Part shown: in pieces, positions 35,214-42,760 of the stretch | How the letters are laid out: every line of letters starts with the position of its first letter | Position numbering within the stretch: the first letter of the stretch is position 1 | Source: a virus | Virus record (IMG/VR): IMGVR_UViG_3300030106_006724 | Location: 1 to 64,000 of that record | Length of the DNA stretch: 64,000 nt | Direction: 5' to 3' (one strand) | Notes under the pieces: model-generated | Databases searched by the model: none | Seen by the model: the letters and a program-made list of their open reading frames with translations, nothing else | What the model was told of the DNA's origin: nothing | Program-made: the position numbers and the translations under genes

Positions 35214-35244
35214 TTGCCTATTAAATGAAAATAGTATATATTTA
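35214..35244 (+). promoter_or_regulatory. Bacteroidetes-type promoter of hsp20
   Basis: TTG at 35214-35216, 20-base spacer, TATATTTA at 35237-35244, fitting TAnnTTTx best of all sites. A leader of about 80 bases follows. It contains unusually GC-rich segments (CGACTCGAGAGCG, ACCGCGAGCTTAGGCCGC) for this AT-rich genome and may fold. Confidence 0.65.
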
Positions 35245-35326
35245 TTATATATTGAAAGATCGACTCGAGAGCGATTTATTTTTAATATGTTAAACCGCGA
35301 GCTTAGGCCGCACAAATTTAAATGAT

Positions 35327-35734
35327 ATGAGTACATTATTTTATAGACCATCCCCTTTCGACATTTTAGTTCGAAATTTTTTTCAAGACGCAAGCCAATT
35401 TTCACCGCTTGCTGAAACCAAATTACAACATCCTGTAGATATCTATCAGACTGATAAAAGTCTTAATATTGATATAGCTTGTACAGGGATCTCTAAAGAA
35501 GAGATCGAGATTCAAATTCAAGATAATATCTTAAAAATCAATTACGATAAAGGTAAAGATGATAAATTAGAGTATATACATAAAGGTATAGCTAAAAGAT
35601 CGTTTAACTTAGGTTGGAAGATTGATAGTAAGTTTAATCTTGGAAAAGCAAACGCTAAGTTTGAAAATGGGTTGTTAGCCATTAGTATCCCTTATGCTAA
35701 AGGGTCAGAGTTAAAAACTTTGAAAATTAGCTAA
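35327..35734 (+). CDS. Hsp20 small heat-shock protein
   Basis: 135 residues. An alpha-crystallin domain runs from about residue 37 to the end (HPVDIYQTDKSLNIDIACTG; ISKEEIEIQIQDNILKI; FENGLLAISIP). The FENGLLxIxIP segment and early SPFDILV are typical. It should hold unfolding proteins for the GroEL encoded just downstream. It has its own promoter and a long leader. Confidence 0.88.
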   Translation: MSTLFYRPSPFDILVRNFFQDASQFSPLAETKLQHPVDIYQTDKSLNIDIACTGISKEEIEIQIQDNILKINYDKGKDDKLEYIHKGIAKRSFNLGWKIDSKFNLGKANAKFENGLLAISIPYAKGSELKTLKIS

Positions 35735-35751
35735 ATTTTTTTGTTCTCGAG

Positions 35752-35782
35752 TTGGATCTTTTATAAAAATTTATTATATTAT
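35752..35782 (+). promoter_or_regulatory. Bacteroidetes-type promoter of groES-groEL
   Basis: TTG at 35752-35754, 20-base spacer, TATATTAT at 35775-35782, 16 bases before the groES ATG. It follows the hsp20 stop after a short T-rich stretch. Confidence 0.8.
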
Positions 35783-35798
35783 ATTAAAAGAAAGTTAT

Positions 35799-36110
35799 AT
35801 GCCAAAGTTATTAAACCCCGCAAATGATAGAGTACTTATCAAGCCTATAGATGAAGGTGAACAGACTTACGGGTCTATAGTTATTCCTGATATGGGTAAA
35901 GAAAAACCTGAAATGGGAGAAGTACTAGCCGTAGGACCTGGTAGATTATCAGAATATGGCAAAATGATACCGATAAGATCTTGTAAAGTAGGAGATATAG
36001 TTTTAGTTCCTAAAATAGGTTCTCTAAGAATAGATTTCGATGGAGAAGAATATTATATTACAAGAGATAGTGAAATATTAGCAGTAGTAAAAGAATCAAA
36101 TAATGAGTAA
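35799..36110 (+). CDS. groES: GroES co-chaperonin
   Basis: 103 residues. NDRVLIKPIDEGEQTYGSIV with the flexible mobile loop, GEVLAVGPGR, and CKVGDIVLVPKIG are standard. It caps the chaperonin ring encoded next, overlapping it by 8 bases (ATGAGTAA). It is a full-length co-chaperonin, not the T4 gp31 analogue. Confidence 0.93.
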   Translation: MPKLLNPANDRVLIKPIDEGEQTYGSIVIPDMGKEKPEMGEVLAVGPGRLSEYGKMIPIRSCKVGDIVLVPKIGSLRIDFDGEEYYITRDSEILAVVKESNNE

Positions 36111-37746
36111 AAAAATTACATTTTCAAAAGACGCTAGGAATAAATTACTAAGCGGAGTTAATCAATTAGCAAATGCTGTAACAGCAACGTTAGGCCCTTC
36201 CGGAAGAAACGTTATTATAGAAAAAGATATGGGTAATCCAGTATCTACTAAAGATGGAGTTACGGTAGCTAAATCGATAGAGTTAAAAGATAAAGTAGAA
36301 AATTTAGGAGCACAAATAGTAAAACAAGCAGCTATTAAAACTGCTGACTATGCTGGTGATGGTACTACTACGTCTACTTTATTAGCTCAAGAAATTTTAA
36401 AAGAAGGTATAACTAGAATGGAAGCTGGTAGTAATGCAGTAGATATCAAAAAAGGTATAGATAACGCTACTGAAAAAGTTACTGATTTCTTATCTAGCAT
36501 ATCTAAAGATATTACAGATGAAGTACAATTAGAACAAATTGCTACTATATCTGCAAATAATGATAAAGAAGTTGGAAAGTTAATATCAACAGCCATGGAC
36601 AAGGTAGGGAGAGATGGAGTAGTTACGATTGAAGAGTCGAAGACAGGAGAGACGTATCTGGAAACAGTAGAAGGAATGCAATTCGACAGAGGTTATAAAT
36701 CTCCATATTTTGTTACGGACAATAATTCTATGACATCAGTACTGAAGGATCCTTTTATTCTTATTGTCGATAAGAGGTTAAATCAGGTCAAAGAGTTACT
36801 TCCTATCTTGGAGGCTGTTTCTCAACAGAATAAATCGTTATTAATTATAGCAGAAGATATAGACGGAGAGGCTTTATCTACTATGGTAGTTAATAAAATG
36901 AGAGGAATATTAGCCTGTGCTGCTGTTAAAGCTCCTGATTTTGGAGATAGAAGAAAGGCTATCATGGAAGATATAGCTGAATTAACCGGAGGTCAAGTAG
37001 TATCATCCGAAAAAGGTATGAGATTAGAAAAGTTTGATACTGGATGGTTAGGTAAGGCTAATAAAGCTACTATATCTAAAGAGTCTACTACTATTATAGA
37101 TGCTCAAGGATCTGAAGAATCTATTAATCAAAGAATAGCTTATCTAAAAGATCTTATTGAAGAATCAAATTCTCCTTTCGAAAAAGAAAATTTACAAAAT
37201 AGATTAGCTAAATTTATAGGAGGAGTTGCTGTAGTTAATGTAGGCGGTCATACTGAGATAGAAATGAAGGAAAAGAAAGATAGAGTTGAAGATGCTTTAC
37301 ATGCTACTAAAGCTGCATTAGAAGAAGGAGTTTTACCTGGAGGAGGAGTAGCATTATTAAATGCTGCAAATAATTTAGTTCAAAGCTTAGATGGAGTAGA
37401 TAATCGTGATGAAAGAACTGGTTACGATATAGTTATTAATGCTATAGAACAACCTTTCTTTAAAATACTAACTAATGCAGGATTATCAGATACTTATATT
37501 ACTAATATTGAAACTAATATTAAACAAACAGGAGACGTATGGGAAGGATTTAATCCTAGAGTAGATAAATCTGTTAATATGTTTAACGAAGGAATTATCG
37601 ATCCTACTAAAGTAACGAGATTAGCATTAGAAAATGCTTCCTCTGTTGCCGGTACTTTACTTATAACTGAAGCAGTAGTATCAAAAGGAAAAGAAAAAGA
37701 AAATAAACCAGTCGGAGGCGTAGATCCAAATATGCTTTTAGGCTAA
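36103..37746 (+). CDS. groEL: GroEL chaperonin
   Basis: 547 residues, full length. TATLGPSGRNV, DGVTVAKSIEL, YAGDGTTTSTLLAQ (ATPase Asp), and EEGVLPGGGVALLNA are present. The C-terminus ends PVGGVDPNMLLG, without the GGM repeat tail of bacterial GroEL. It forms the folding chamber with GroES, probably for virion proteins. Host-like sequence implies acquisition from a bacterium followed by divergence. Confidence 0.93.
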   Translation: MSKKITFSKDARNKLLSGVNQLANAVTATLGPSGRNVIIEKDMGNPVSTKDGVTVAKSIELKDKVENLGAQIVKQAAIKTADYAGDGTTTSTLLAQEILKEGITRMEAGSNAVDIKKGIDNATEKVTDFLSSISKDITDEVQLEQIATISANNDKEVGKLISTAMDKVGRDGVVTIEESKTGETYLETVEGMQFDRGYKSPYFVTDNNSMTSVLKDPFILIVDKRLNQVKELLPILEAVSQQNKSLLIIAEDIDGEALSTMVVNKMRGILACAAVKAPDFGDRRKAIMEDIAELTGGQVVSSEKGMRLEKFDTGWLGKANKATISKESTTIIDAQGSEESINQRIAYLKDLIEESNSPFEKENLQNRLAKFIGGVAVVNVGGHTEIEMKEKKDRVEDALHATKAALEEGVLPGGGVALLNAANNLVQSLDGVDNRDERTGYDIVINAIEQPFFKILTNAGLSDTYITNIETNIKQTGDVWEGFNPRVDKSVNMFNEGIIDPTKVTRLALENASSVAGTLLITEAVVSKGKEKENKPVGGVDPNMLLG

Positions 37747-37764
37747 ACAATTAAATTTTAAATT

Positions 37765-37932
37765 ATGAATAAGCAAGAATTATTTGAACAAATCGTTTCA
37801 CATTTTGAAGAATTTGAAGCACATCATAGTGGTACTACAAAAGTATCACAAAGAAGAGCAAGAGCTGCAATTGGTTCTATTAAGAAGTTAATTACTCCTT
37901 ATAAGAAAGCAAGTGTAGCGGAGTCGAAGTAG
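37765..37932 (+). CDS. small basic protein, possible histone H1-like (Hc1-type)
   Basis: 55 residues, too short for usual ORF cut-offs. ELFEQIVSHFEEFEAHH followed by QRRARAAIGSIKKLI and a KKASVAESK tail resembles the short Hc1/histone-H1-like proteins of Bacteroidetes and similar small proteins in T4-like marine phages. It may bind phage or host DNA. A strong terminator follows 40 bases downstream. Confidence 0.6.
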   Translation: MNKQELFEQIVSHFEEFEAHHSGTTKVSQRRARAAIGSIKKLITPYKKASVAESK

Positions 37933-37972
37933 GGGGCGTTTTTCTCTCTTTGCCACGCGCGAATTTGAAGAA

Positions 37973-37997
37973 CCTTCCGGAGACGGAGGGTTTTTTT
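37973..37997 (+). terminator. rho-independent terminator after the chaperone block
   Basis: CCTTCCG (37973-37979) pairs with CGGAGGG (37984-37990) around a GAGA tetraloop, with one G-T pair, followed by seven T. It separates the GroEL block from the SGNH gene at 38022. Confidence 0.88.
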
Positions 37998-38021
37998 GTA
38001 TATTTATAGTAAACGTTTTAT

Positions 38022-38837
38022 ATGAAAGGAGACTACTACTCTCAATTTAAAAGGGTTTTTATGCGTAAACATGCAAATAGTATAGTGAATTATACTACCC
38101 CGGATAACGAAGAGCTATTTAAAGAGAACCTTGCAAAATACCCCGATAATAAAGAGTTATTACATTATCGAGATAACCCTATAAAGTATGCGTTAAATGA
38201 TTATGGTTTTAGAACACCGGATAATTTTGATAATGCTGAAGAAGAGGGTAATGTATTTCTGGGTTGTAGTCATACTTTTGGTATAGGACATTATTTAGAA
38301 AATACTTGGTCTTGGAGACTTAACCAAAAGATTGGAGGTAAGTTTTGGAATCTATCTGCGCCGGGAACAGGAATAGGAACCGCTGCGCGTTTGTTGGGAG
38401 AATTTAAAAATAAATTAAAAATAAAAAATATATTTCTCTACACTCCTTTCTGTTATAGGTATGAGGTTTATGAAGCTAAAAAAGGGGTATGGATAAATAT
38501 ATCTCCTGCTAATGTCTTTCACCATTATATAGAAGTATCAGATGAAGTAAGATTCATCTTAGGACAAGAAGAAAATATGAGATTAAATTGGAGAACTAAT
38601 CTTGCTGCTATAAAATACTATGCTCATGAAGTAGGAGCTAAATTATTTAGTATTGAAAATATAGATTTTTATGTTAATAATAATGATAACTTTCCAGAAA
38701 TAGCTAGAGATATATTACATCCAGGAGTTAGTTATCAAGATTTAGTTTATGATAAATTTTTAGATGCATATAAAAATAATTTACCATTATGGGAAGAACC
38801 TGCTAGCAGTTTTAAACCGTTAAAGACTTTGATATAA
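38022..38837 (+). CDS. SGNH-hydrolase-like protein (copy 2)
   Basis: 271 residues. FLGCSHTFGIGHYLENTWSW (about 79-98) resembles block I with GCSHT in place of GDSxT, and WNLSAPGTG is like block II. A late DILHPG supplies Asp/His of block V. It is much longer than the copy at 30568 and the two are not close relatives. Substrate unknown; a glycan ester is possible. Confidence 0.6.
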   Translation: MKGDYYSQFKRVFMRKHANSIVNYTTPDNEELFKENLAKYPDNKELLHYRDNPIKYALNDYGFRTPDNFDNAEEEGNVFLGCSHTFGIGHYLENTWSWRLNQKIGGKFWNLSAPGTGIGTAARLLGEFKNKLKIKNIFLYTPFCYRYEVYEAKKGVWINISPANVFHHYIEVSDEVRFILGQEENMRLNWRTNLAAIKYYAHEVGAKLFSIENIDFYVNNNDNFPEIARDILHPGVSYQDLVYDKFLDAYKNNLPLWEEPASSFKPLKTLI

Positions 38838-38953
38838 TGAAAAAGATAGTAGCTACAATGAAGGAAATATATGATGCGATGAAACCTAACGTTTATCGTA
38901 ATAGAAAGAAATATACTCGTAAAACAAAACATAAGAATAAAAATGAAAATTAA
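38837..38953 (+). CDS. small basic peptide, 38 residues
   Basis: TAATG overlap with the SGNH-like gene and 11-base overlap with aprt. 38 residues with a strongly basic C-terminus (RNRKKYTRKTKHKNKNEN). Could bind nucleic acid; otherwise unrecognised. Confidence 0.5.
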   Translation: MKKIVATMKEIYDAMKPNVYRNRKKYTRKTKHKNKNEN

Positions 38954-39425
38954 TTTATTAGATTATATACATACTATAAAAGACTTTCCTAAAGAAGGGA
39001 TTTACTTTAAAGATATACAACCTCTATTAGCTGATACTGTAGCATTTAAACAAGCTATAACTGAAATGGGTAGATTAGTTGAACAACCTGATTATTGGGT
39101 TGGTATAGAATCTAGAGGTTTTATCTTTGCTTCTGCTTTAGCCGCTACTTTCGGAGGAGGGTTAAGATTGATAAGAAAGGAAGGTAAATTACCTCCTGAT
39201 TTTTTAGTTAAAGAATCTTACGACTTAGAATACGGCAGTGATACTATAGAAATGAAACGAGGTAATGGATCAGTAATATTAGTTGATGATGTAATCGCTA
39301 CCGGAGGCACTATGAATGCATCGGAAAACATCGTATCTAATGCAGGTTATGATTTATTAGATAAATTAGTATTAATAGATATTGGAATAGCTGAGAACAA
39401 CGTTAAATCTTTAATTAAATATTAA
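38943..39425 (+). CDS. apt: adenine phosphoribosyltransferase
   Basis: 160 residues. DFPKEGIYFKDIQPLL (substrate loop), GIESRGFIFASALA, and the PRPP motif VILVDDVIATGGT identify APRT. It converts adenine plus PRPP to AMP. The next gene encodes a nucleoside hydrolase of the MTA/SAH type that releases adenine, so the pair forms a salvage step linked to the phage SAM synthetase. Confidence 0.9.
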   Translation: MKINLLDYIHTIKDFPKEGIYFKDIQPLLADTVAFKQAITEMGRLVEQPDYWVGIESRGFIFASALAATFGGGLRLIRKEGKLPPDFLVKESYDLEYGSDTIEMKRGNGSVILVDDVIATGGTMNASENIVSNAGYDLLDKLVLIDIGIAENNVKSLIKY

Positions 39426-39967
39426 TGGAAAATAAAATACTTTTACTTTCTGCTACTGACTACGAACATGACTGTAAAGACTTATTTGGTATACCGATTC
39501 ATATCACAGGTATAGGTAAAATTAATGCAGCAGTAAATAGTACTAGATTGATACAAAAATACGATCCTGATATAGTTATCAACTTTGGTTCTTGTGGCAA
39601 TTTAAAAGATTATCAAATAGGAGAAGTATTAGAAGTAGGAACGGTAATAAACGATTTAGATACTCTAGGATTTTATAATCAAATGTCTAATATATTAAAT
39701 AAAGATTTAAATATAAAATGTTTAACTACTGATCATATGTACGATAGCTCTCATGATGATTATGTAGAGTCATATATGGAAAAAATAGATGAATGTGATA
39801 TAGTTGATATGGAACTATTTAGTATAGCAGAAAGTTGTAAAATTGCTAAAAAATTCTTATATTCATATAAATGGGTTAGCGACGATGGGAGTAATGACGA
39901 ATGGTTAGAAAACGCTAAAGCCGGTTTTAATAATTTTAAACAAATATTTAAATCTAAACATCTATGA
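39425..39967 (+). CDS. MTA/SAH nucleosidase-like nucleoside phosphorylase-fold protein
   Basis: 180 residues, shorter than the about 230 of MtnN. IVINFGSCGNL, IVDMELFSIA (catalytic Glu) and KWVSDDGSND (catalytic Asp) match the PNP/UDP superfamily, closest to MTA/SAH nucleosidase. It would cleave SAH or methylthioadenosine to adenine. TAATG-coupled to aprt. Confidence 0.7.
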   Translation: MENKILLLSATDYEHDCKDLFGIPIHITGIGKINAAVNSTRLIQKYDPDIVINFGSCGNLKDYQIGEVLEVGTVINDLDTLGFYNQMSNILNKDLNIKCLTTDHMYDSSHDDYVESYMEKIDECDIVDMELFSIAESCKIAKKFLYSYKWVSDDGSNDEWLENAKAGFNNFKQIFKSKHL

Positions 39968-40203
39968 GTGATTCAGTAAAAAAATGGCACGAAACTATTT
40001 CAGAAGATATACAAGCAGTTTATGAAACAGCAGAAGTAAGAAGAGAAAAAAAGATAAATAAGTTATTAAATGTAGCTAAAGAATCTGGTAAAATGACTGA
40101 GATAATGCTAAGAGTAGTAGAAGTTCAAAAAGAATTCAATACTAGTTCATTTTTGTTAGGTTTAGAAATAGCCTGTGATGAATTATTAAAAGATGGTGCC
40201 TGA
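39964..40203 (+). CDS. hypothetical protein, 79 residues
   Basis: 79 residues, mostly alpha-helical and charged. No known family. ATGA-coupled to the nucleosidase and overlapping the next gene by 11 bases, so it is part of the same transcript. Confidence 0.65.
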   Translation: MSDSVKKWHETISEDIQAVYETAEVRREKKINKLLNVAKESGKMTEIMLRVVEVQKEFNTSSFLLGLEIACDELLKDGA

Positions 40204-40717
40204 TAAAAAAGATGTAGTACAATTAGTATTACATAAAGAAAATTATATTCCTATACAAGAGATCGATAACTCATTCTCCTATAAATGGTTTTATAAGTTA
40301 GATCAAGAACACGACTTTCATTCTATTATAAAAAGTATTAACTTAATGCTAGAAGATTGGAATGAAGCACCTACTTTTGATGATATAGTATCTAGATTCG
40401 AAGCAGGAAGTTTTGTAATGCTTCAATATTATAAAAATGAACCTATAGGGTGGTTTTGGGGGAATACGAGACTAACTTACGACTGGAAAAATATAGTAAA
40501 AGAATTACCCTCAGTTAATTCAATGTATGGAGGAGGTTCTTATATTACTAAAGATAGAAACATTCCTAAAAATACTGGTATTCAGCTTTATACTAAATTT
40601 TTTAATGATATATTTGATTTTTATAAATCAGCTTATGGTTATGTAGATTCATGGAATAAAGCTCCTATAAGAATTAATAAAAGATCAGGAGCTATCGAAA
40701 TAAATAATCTTTTATAA
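40193..40717 (+). CDS. hypothetical protein, possible GNAT-like fold
   Basis: 174 residues. FVMLQYYKNEPIGWFWGNTRL (about 78-98) resembles the central GNAT beta-strand pair, and GYVDSWNKAPIRINKRSGA resembles the late part of acetyltransferases. The acetyl-CoA P-loop is unclear. Possible acyltransferase; confidence in the fold is low. Confidence 0.5.
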   Translation: MVPDKKDVVQLVLHKENYIPIQEIDNSFSYKWFYKLDQEHDFHSIIKSINLMLEDWNEAPTFDDIVSRFEAGSFVMLQYYKNEPIGWFWGNTRLTYDWKNIVKELPSVNSMYGGGSYITKDRNIPKNTGIQLYTKFFNDIFDFYKSAYGYVDSWNKAPIRINKRSGAIEINNLL

Positions 40718-41292
40718 TGAGAGTATGTATTTATGCTCAATCTAGATCTGGCTCTACAGTATTAAGTTTATATGTATCTAATCAATTAGGTCTTTATAAT
40801 ATTGCAGAACCTTATAATCCAAGAAATTCAGCTAGAGGAAGATACTTTCCTGATGAAGCAGTTTGGTTAGATCCTGGAGTATCGGTTAAGTTTTTATGCG
40901 GAGAGCTTAGAGTTGAACAGCAAGAATCATTAGATAAGTATTTTGATAAAGTAATTATCTTAACTAGAGAAGATGATATAGCTGGTGCTGAAAGTCATAT
41001 GATGGGGCTTATAACTAGAATATGGGAACCATATAAGTATAATTTAAAAGAATTTAACGAAGAAGAAAGAATTAAACTTCAGTATAATATAAAATGGAGA
41101 ACTGAAACTAGAGAGCAATTAACTAATTTACCTTACTTTCAAGTAACTTATGAGGAATTATTTTATAAAAAAGTTGGAATTACGAGATTAAATTCTTATC
41201 TTAATATAGAAAAGGATAACTCGGATATAGGTATGTTTGATTTAAAGCATAAGTATAGACAGGATCCTATAAATAAAAAGTCTCTAATTTGA
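40717..41292 (+). CDS. sulfotransferase-like protein (copy 3)
   Basis: 191 residues. AQSRSGSTVL (about 7-16) is the 5'-phosphosulfate loop, and DKVIILTREDDIAGAESH follows the second PAPS-binding motif. It shares overall layout with the protein at 17403 (NARTGSTVL; KVILLAREN). Together with the APS kinase these form a sulfation set. TAATG overlap with the upstream gene. Confidence 0.65.
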   Translation: MRVCIYAQSRSGSTVLSLYVSNQLGLYNIAEPYNPRNSARGRYFPDEAVWLDPGVSVKFLCGELRVEQQESLDKYFDKVIILTREDDIAGAESHMMGLITRIWEPYKYNLKEFNEEERIKLQYNIKWRTETREQLTNLPYFQVTYEELFYKKVGITRLNSYLNIEKDNSDIGMFDLKHKYRQDPINKKSLI

Positions 41293-41765
41293 TAACTAAT
41301 AAAATTTATAATCCTCCTTTAAGTAAAGCTTGGATAATTAAGTATTTTAAGAAAGATTATTTAAAAAGGTCATATAATAGATTTCAATGGTGGAGAAGTT
41401 ATACTCCTAAAAGACCTCCTTTGAAAGCTTCTGCTTCTTTTAAAGATAAGATATATAATGGTGATTTCGATCATTCTCCTCTTTTGTTTGAAGCTTATTT
41501 AGCTGAATATAAGTTAAATGAATTATGGAATGAATGTGATCAAGATCATACTAGGTTTGGTCAGCCTGCTTCTATTCATAAGGCTAGAAGAAAAAGACTT
41601 TTAGAAGATTATCAAAAAGATGAGACTAATAGACTAGAGTATATTCGTAAAGGTTTTATGAAAGAATTTAAAATTGATCGTGAAACTTATACTAAAGAAG
41701 TAGAAAAAACTACAAAAAGTTTAAAAGATTTTTACGATTATATGTCTAGAAAATATAAACCATAA
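41289..41765 (+). CDS. hypothetical protein with TTG start
   Basis: 158 residues. The best start is TTG at 41289, which overlaps the previous stop, as other genes here do. Basic and Tyr/Trp-rich N-terminus (KKDYLKRSYNRFQWWRSYTP), helical C-terminus. No family recognised. Confidence 0.6.
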   Translation: MITNKIYNPPLSKAWIIKYFKKDYLKRSYNRFQWWRSYTPKRPPLKASASFKDKIYNGDFDHSPLLFEAYLAEYKLNELWNECDQDHTRFGQPASIHKARRKRLLEDYQKDETNRLEYIRKGFMKEFKIDRETYTKEVEKTTKSLKDFYDYMSRKYKP

Positions 41766-41794
41766 ATATTTATTAACAATAACAAACATTAATT

Positions 41795-42100
41795 ATGAAT
41801 ACAATTTTTATTATTTTAGGGATTCTTGCAGTAGGAGCAGGTGTCTATTTCTTTTTCTACTCTAAGGGAAAGATTAACGATAGAGACGGAGATTTTATTC
41901 CTGACGAAGTTGAAGATAAAGTCGACGAAGTTAAGGAAAAAGTTGATAATGTCAAAAAAGAAGTTAAACGTAGAGTTAAAAATGTTAAAGCTGAAGTAAA
42001 AGACGTAAAAGAGTCTGCTGTAGATTTAGCAAAAGATGTGAGAGATGTAGGAAGAGCTGCTAGAGGTAAGAGCCGTAGAGGCCGCAAACCTAAAAAATAA
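41795..42100 (+). CDS. membrane-anchored coiled-coil protein with basic tail
   Basis: 101 residues. One membrane helix (about 3-22), then DRDGDFIPDEVED, similar to a calcium-binding thrombospondin type 3 repeat, then a long Val/Lys/Glu coiled coil and a basic tail (GKSRRGRKPKK). It may be a scaffold at the membrane or a nucleic acid tether. Function unknown. Confidence 0.65.
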   Translation: MNTIFIILGILAVGAGVYFFFYSKGKINDRDGDFIPDEVEDKVDEVKEKVDNVKKEVKRRVKNVKAEVKDVKESAVDLAKDVRDVGRAARGKSRRGRKPKK

Positions 42101-42102
42101 TT

Positions 42103-42324
42103 ATGCAGCAACAGCTAAATGTCGACATCAACCAAACAACAGGAGTTACATGCGATGAATGTGGAGGAATCTACTTTGAAAACGGACTTATTATCCGAGC
42201 AGCAAGTGGACTTCTCACCGGAACAGGTAAAAAGACTTACATCCCAATACCCGTCTTCAATTGTAAGAAGTGCGGACACGTTAATAGCGAGTTCCAACCC
42301 AAAGAACTTGAGTCATTGGTCTAG
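42103..42324 (+). CDS. small zinc-ribbon protein conserved in marine phages
   Basis: 73 residues. CDECGG (16-21) and CKKCGH (53-58) form a four-cysteine zinc ribbon around GLLTGTGKKTYIPIPVF. I recognise this pattern from T4-like cyanophage and relatives; no function is assigned. Unrelated frames on both strands overlap it and are shadows. Confidence 0.7.
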   Translation: MQQQLNVDINQTTGVTCDECGGIYFENGLIIRAASGLLTGTGKKTYIPIPVFNCKKCGHVNSEFQPKELESLV

Positions 42325-42428
42325 GTACTGCTATTCCGGAATACAGGGACAGATATATGGTGATTCCTCTGATGAGGAATATGATGGAGAGACTAGTTAG
42401 AGGGTAGGAGCTCGACTAGTTAGAAATT
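42325..42428 (+). other. short untranslated segment with perfect inverted repeats
   Basis: The 104 bases after the zinc-ribbon gene carry no convincing gene. They contain TATTCCGGAATA (perfect 12-base palindrome), ATTCCTC-TGAT-GAGGAAT (7-base stem, 4-base loop) and the ten-base direct repeat GACTAGTTAG twice. They lead into a strong terminator, so they may be a structured 3' end or a small RNA. Confidence 0.4.
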
Positions 42429-42451
42429 GAGGCCTTCGGGCCTCTTTTTTT
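42429..42451 (+). terminator. rho-independent terminator with TTCG tetraloop
   Basis: GAGGCC (42429-42434), loop TTCG, GGCCTC (42439-42444), then seven T. A textbook stable terminator that ends the transcript through the zinc-ribbon gene. Confidence 0.92.
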
Positions 42452-42498
42452 ATATATTTAAATCTATTTATAATAAAGTTTTCTAAAATAAGTTACAT

Positions 42499-42756
42499 AT
42501 GAATTGGATAAAAAAAACATTTATGGACTTTAAAAATTTATTTAAAGACAATAACGACATTAACGAAAAGTCGATTGTCGGTTTTATAGCTTTTATAGTA
42601 ATGATATTATTTGCATTTGCAGACTTACTTACTGGTTACTTTGGAAAAGATTTAGTTATAAACGAATTTATTTATGATTCATTCCTTTGGATAGTACTTG
42701 GTTGTTTCGGTATAGCTGAAGCAGGTAGAGCTATTAACCCTAATAATAAAAAATAA
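42499..42756 (+). CDS. two-helix membrane protein, holin candidate
   Basis: 85 residues. Two membrane helices (about 26-46 and 60-80) separated by a short loop, with a charged N-terminus and NPNNKK tail. Size and topology fit a class II holin, but such small proteins are diverse. It precedes the beta-barrel gene by 4 bases. Confidence 0.55.
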   Translation: MNWIKKTFMDFKNLFKDNNDINEKSIVGFIAFIVMILFAFADLLTGYFGKDLVINEFIYDSFLWIVLGCFGIAEAGRAINPNNKK

Positions 42757-42760
42757 AAAA

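Noticed and set aside
42119-42400. 93-codon + frame over the zinc-ribbon gene
   Set aside because: The zinc-ribbon frame has four Cys in family order; this frame has no supporting feature.
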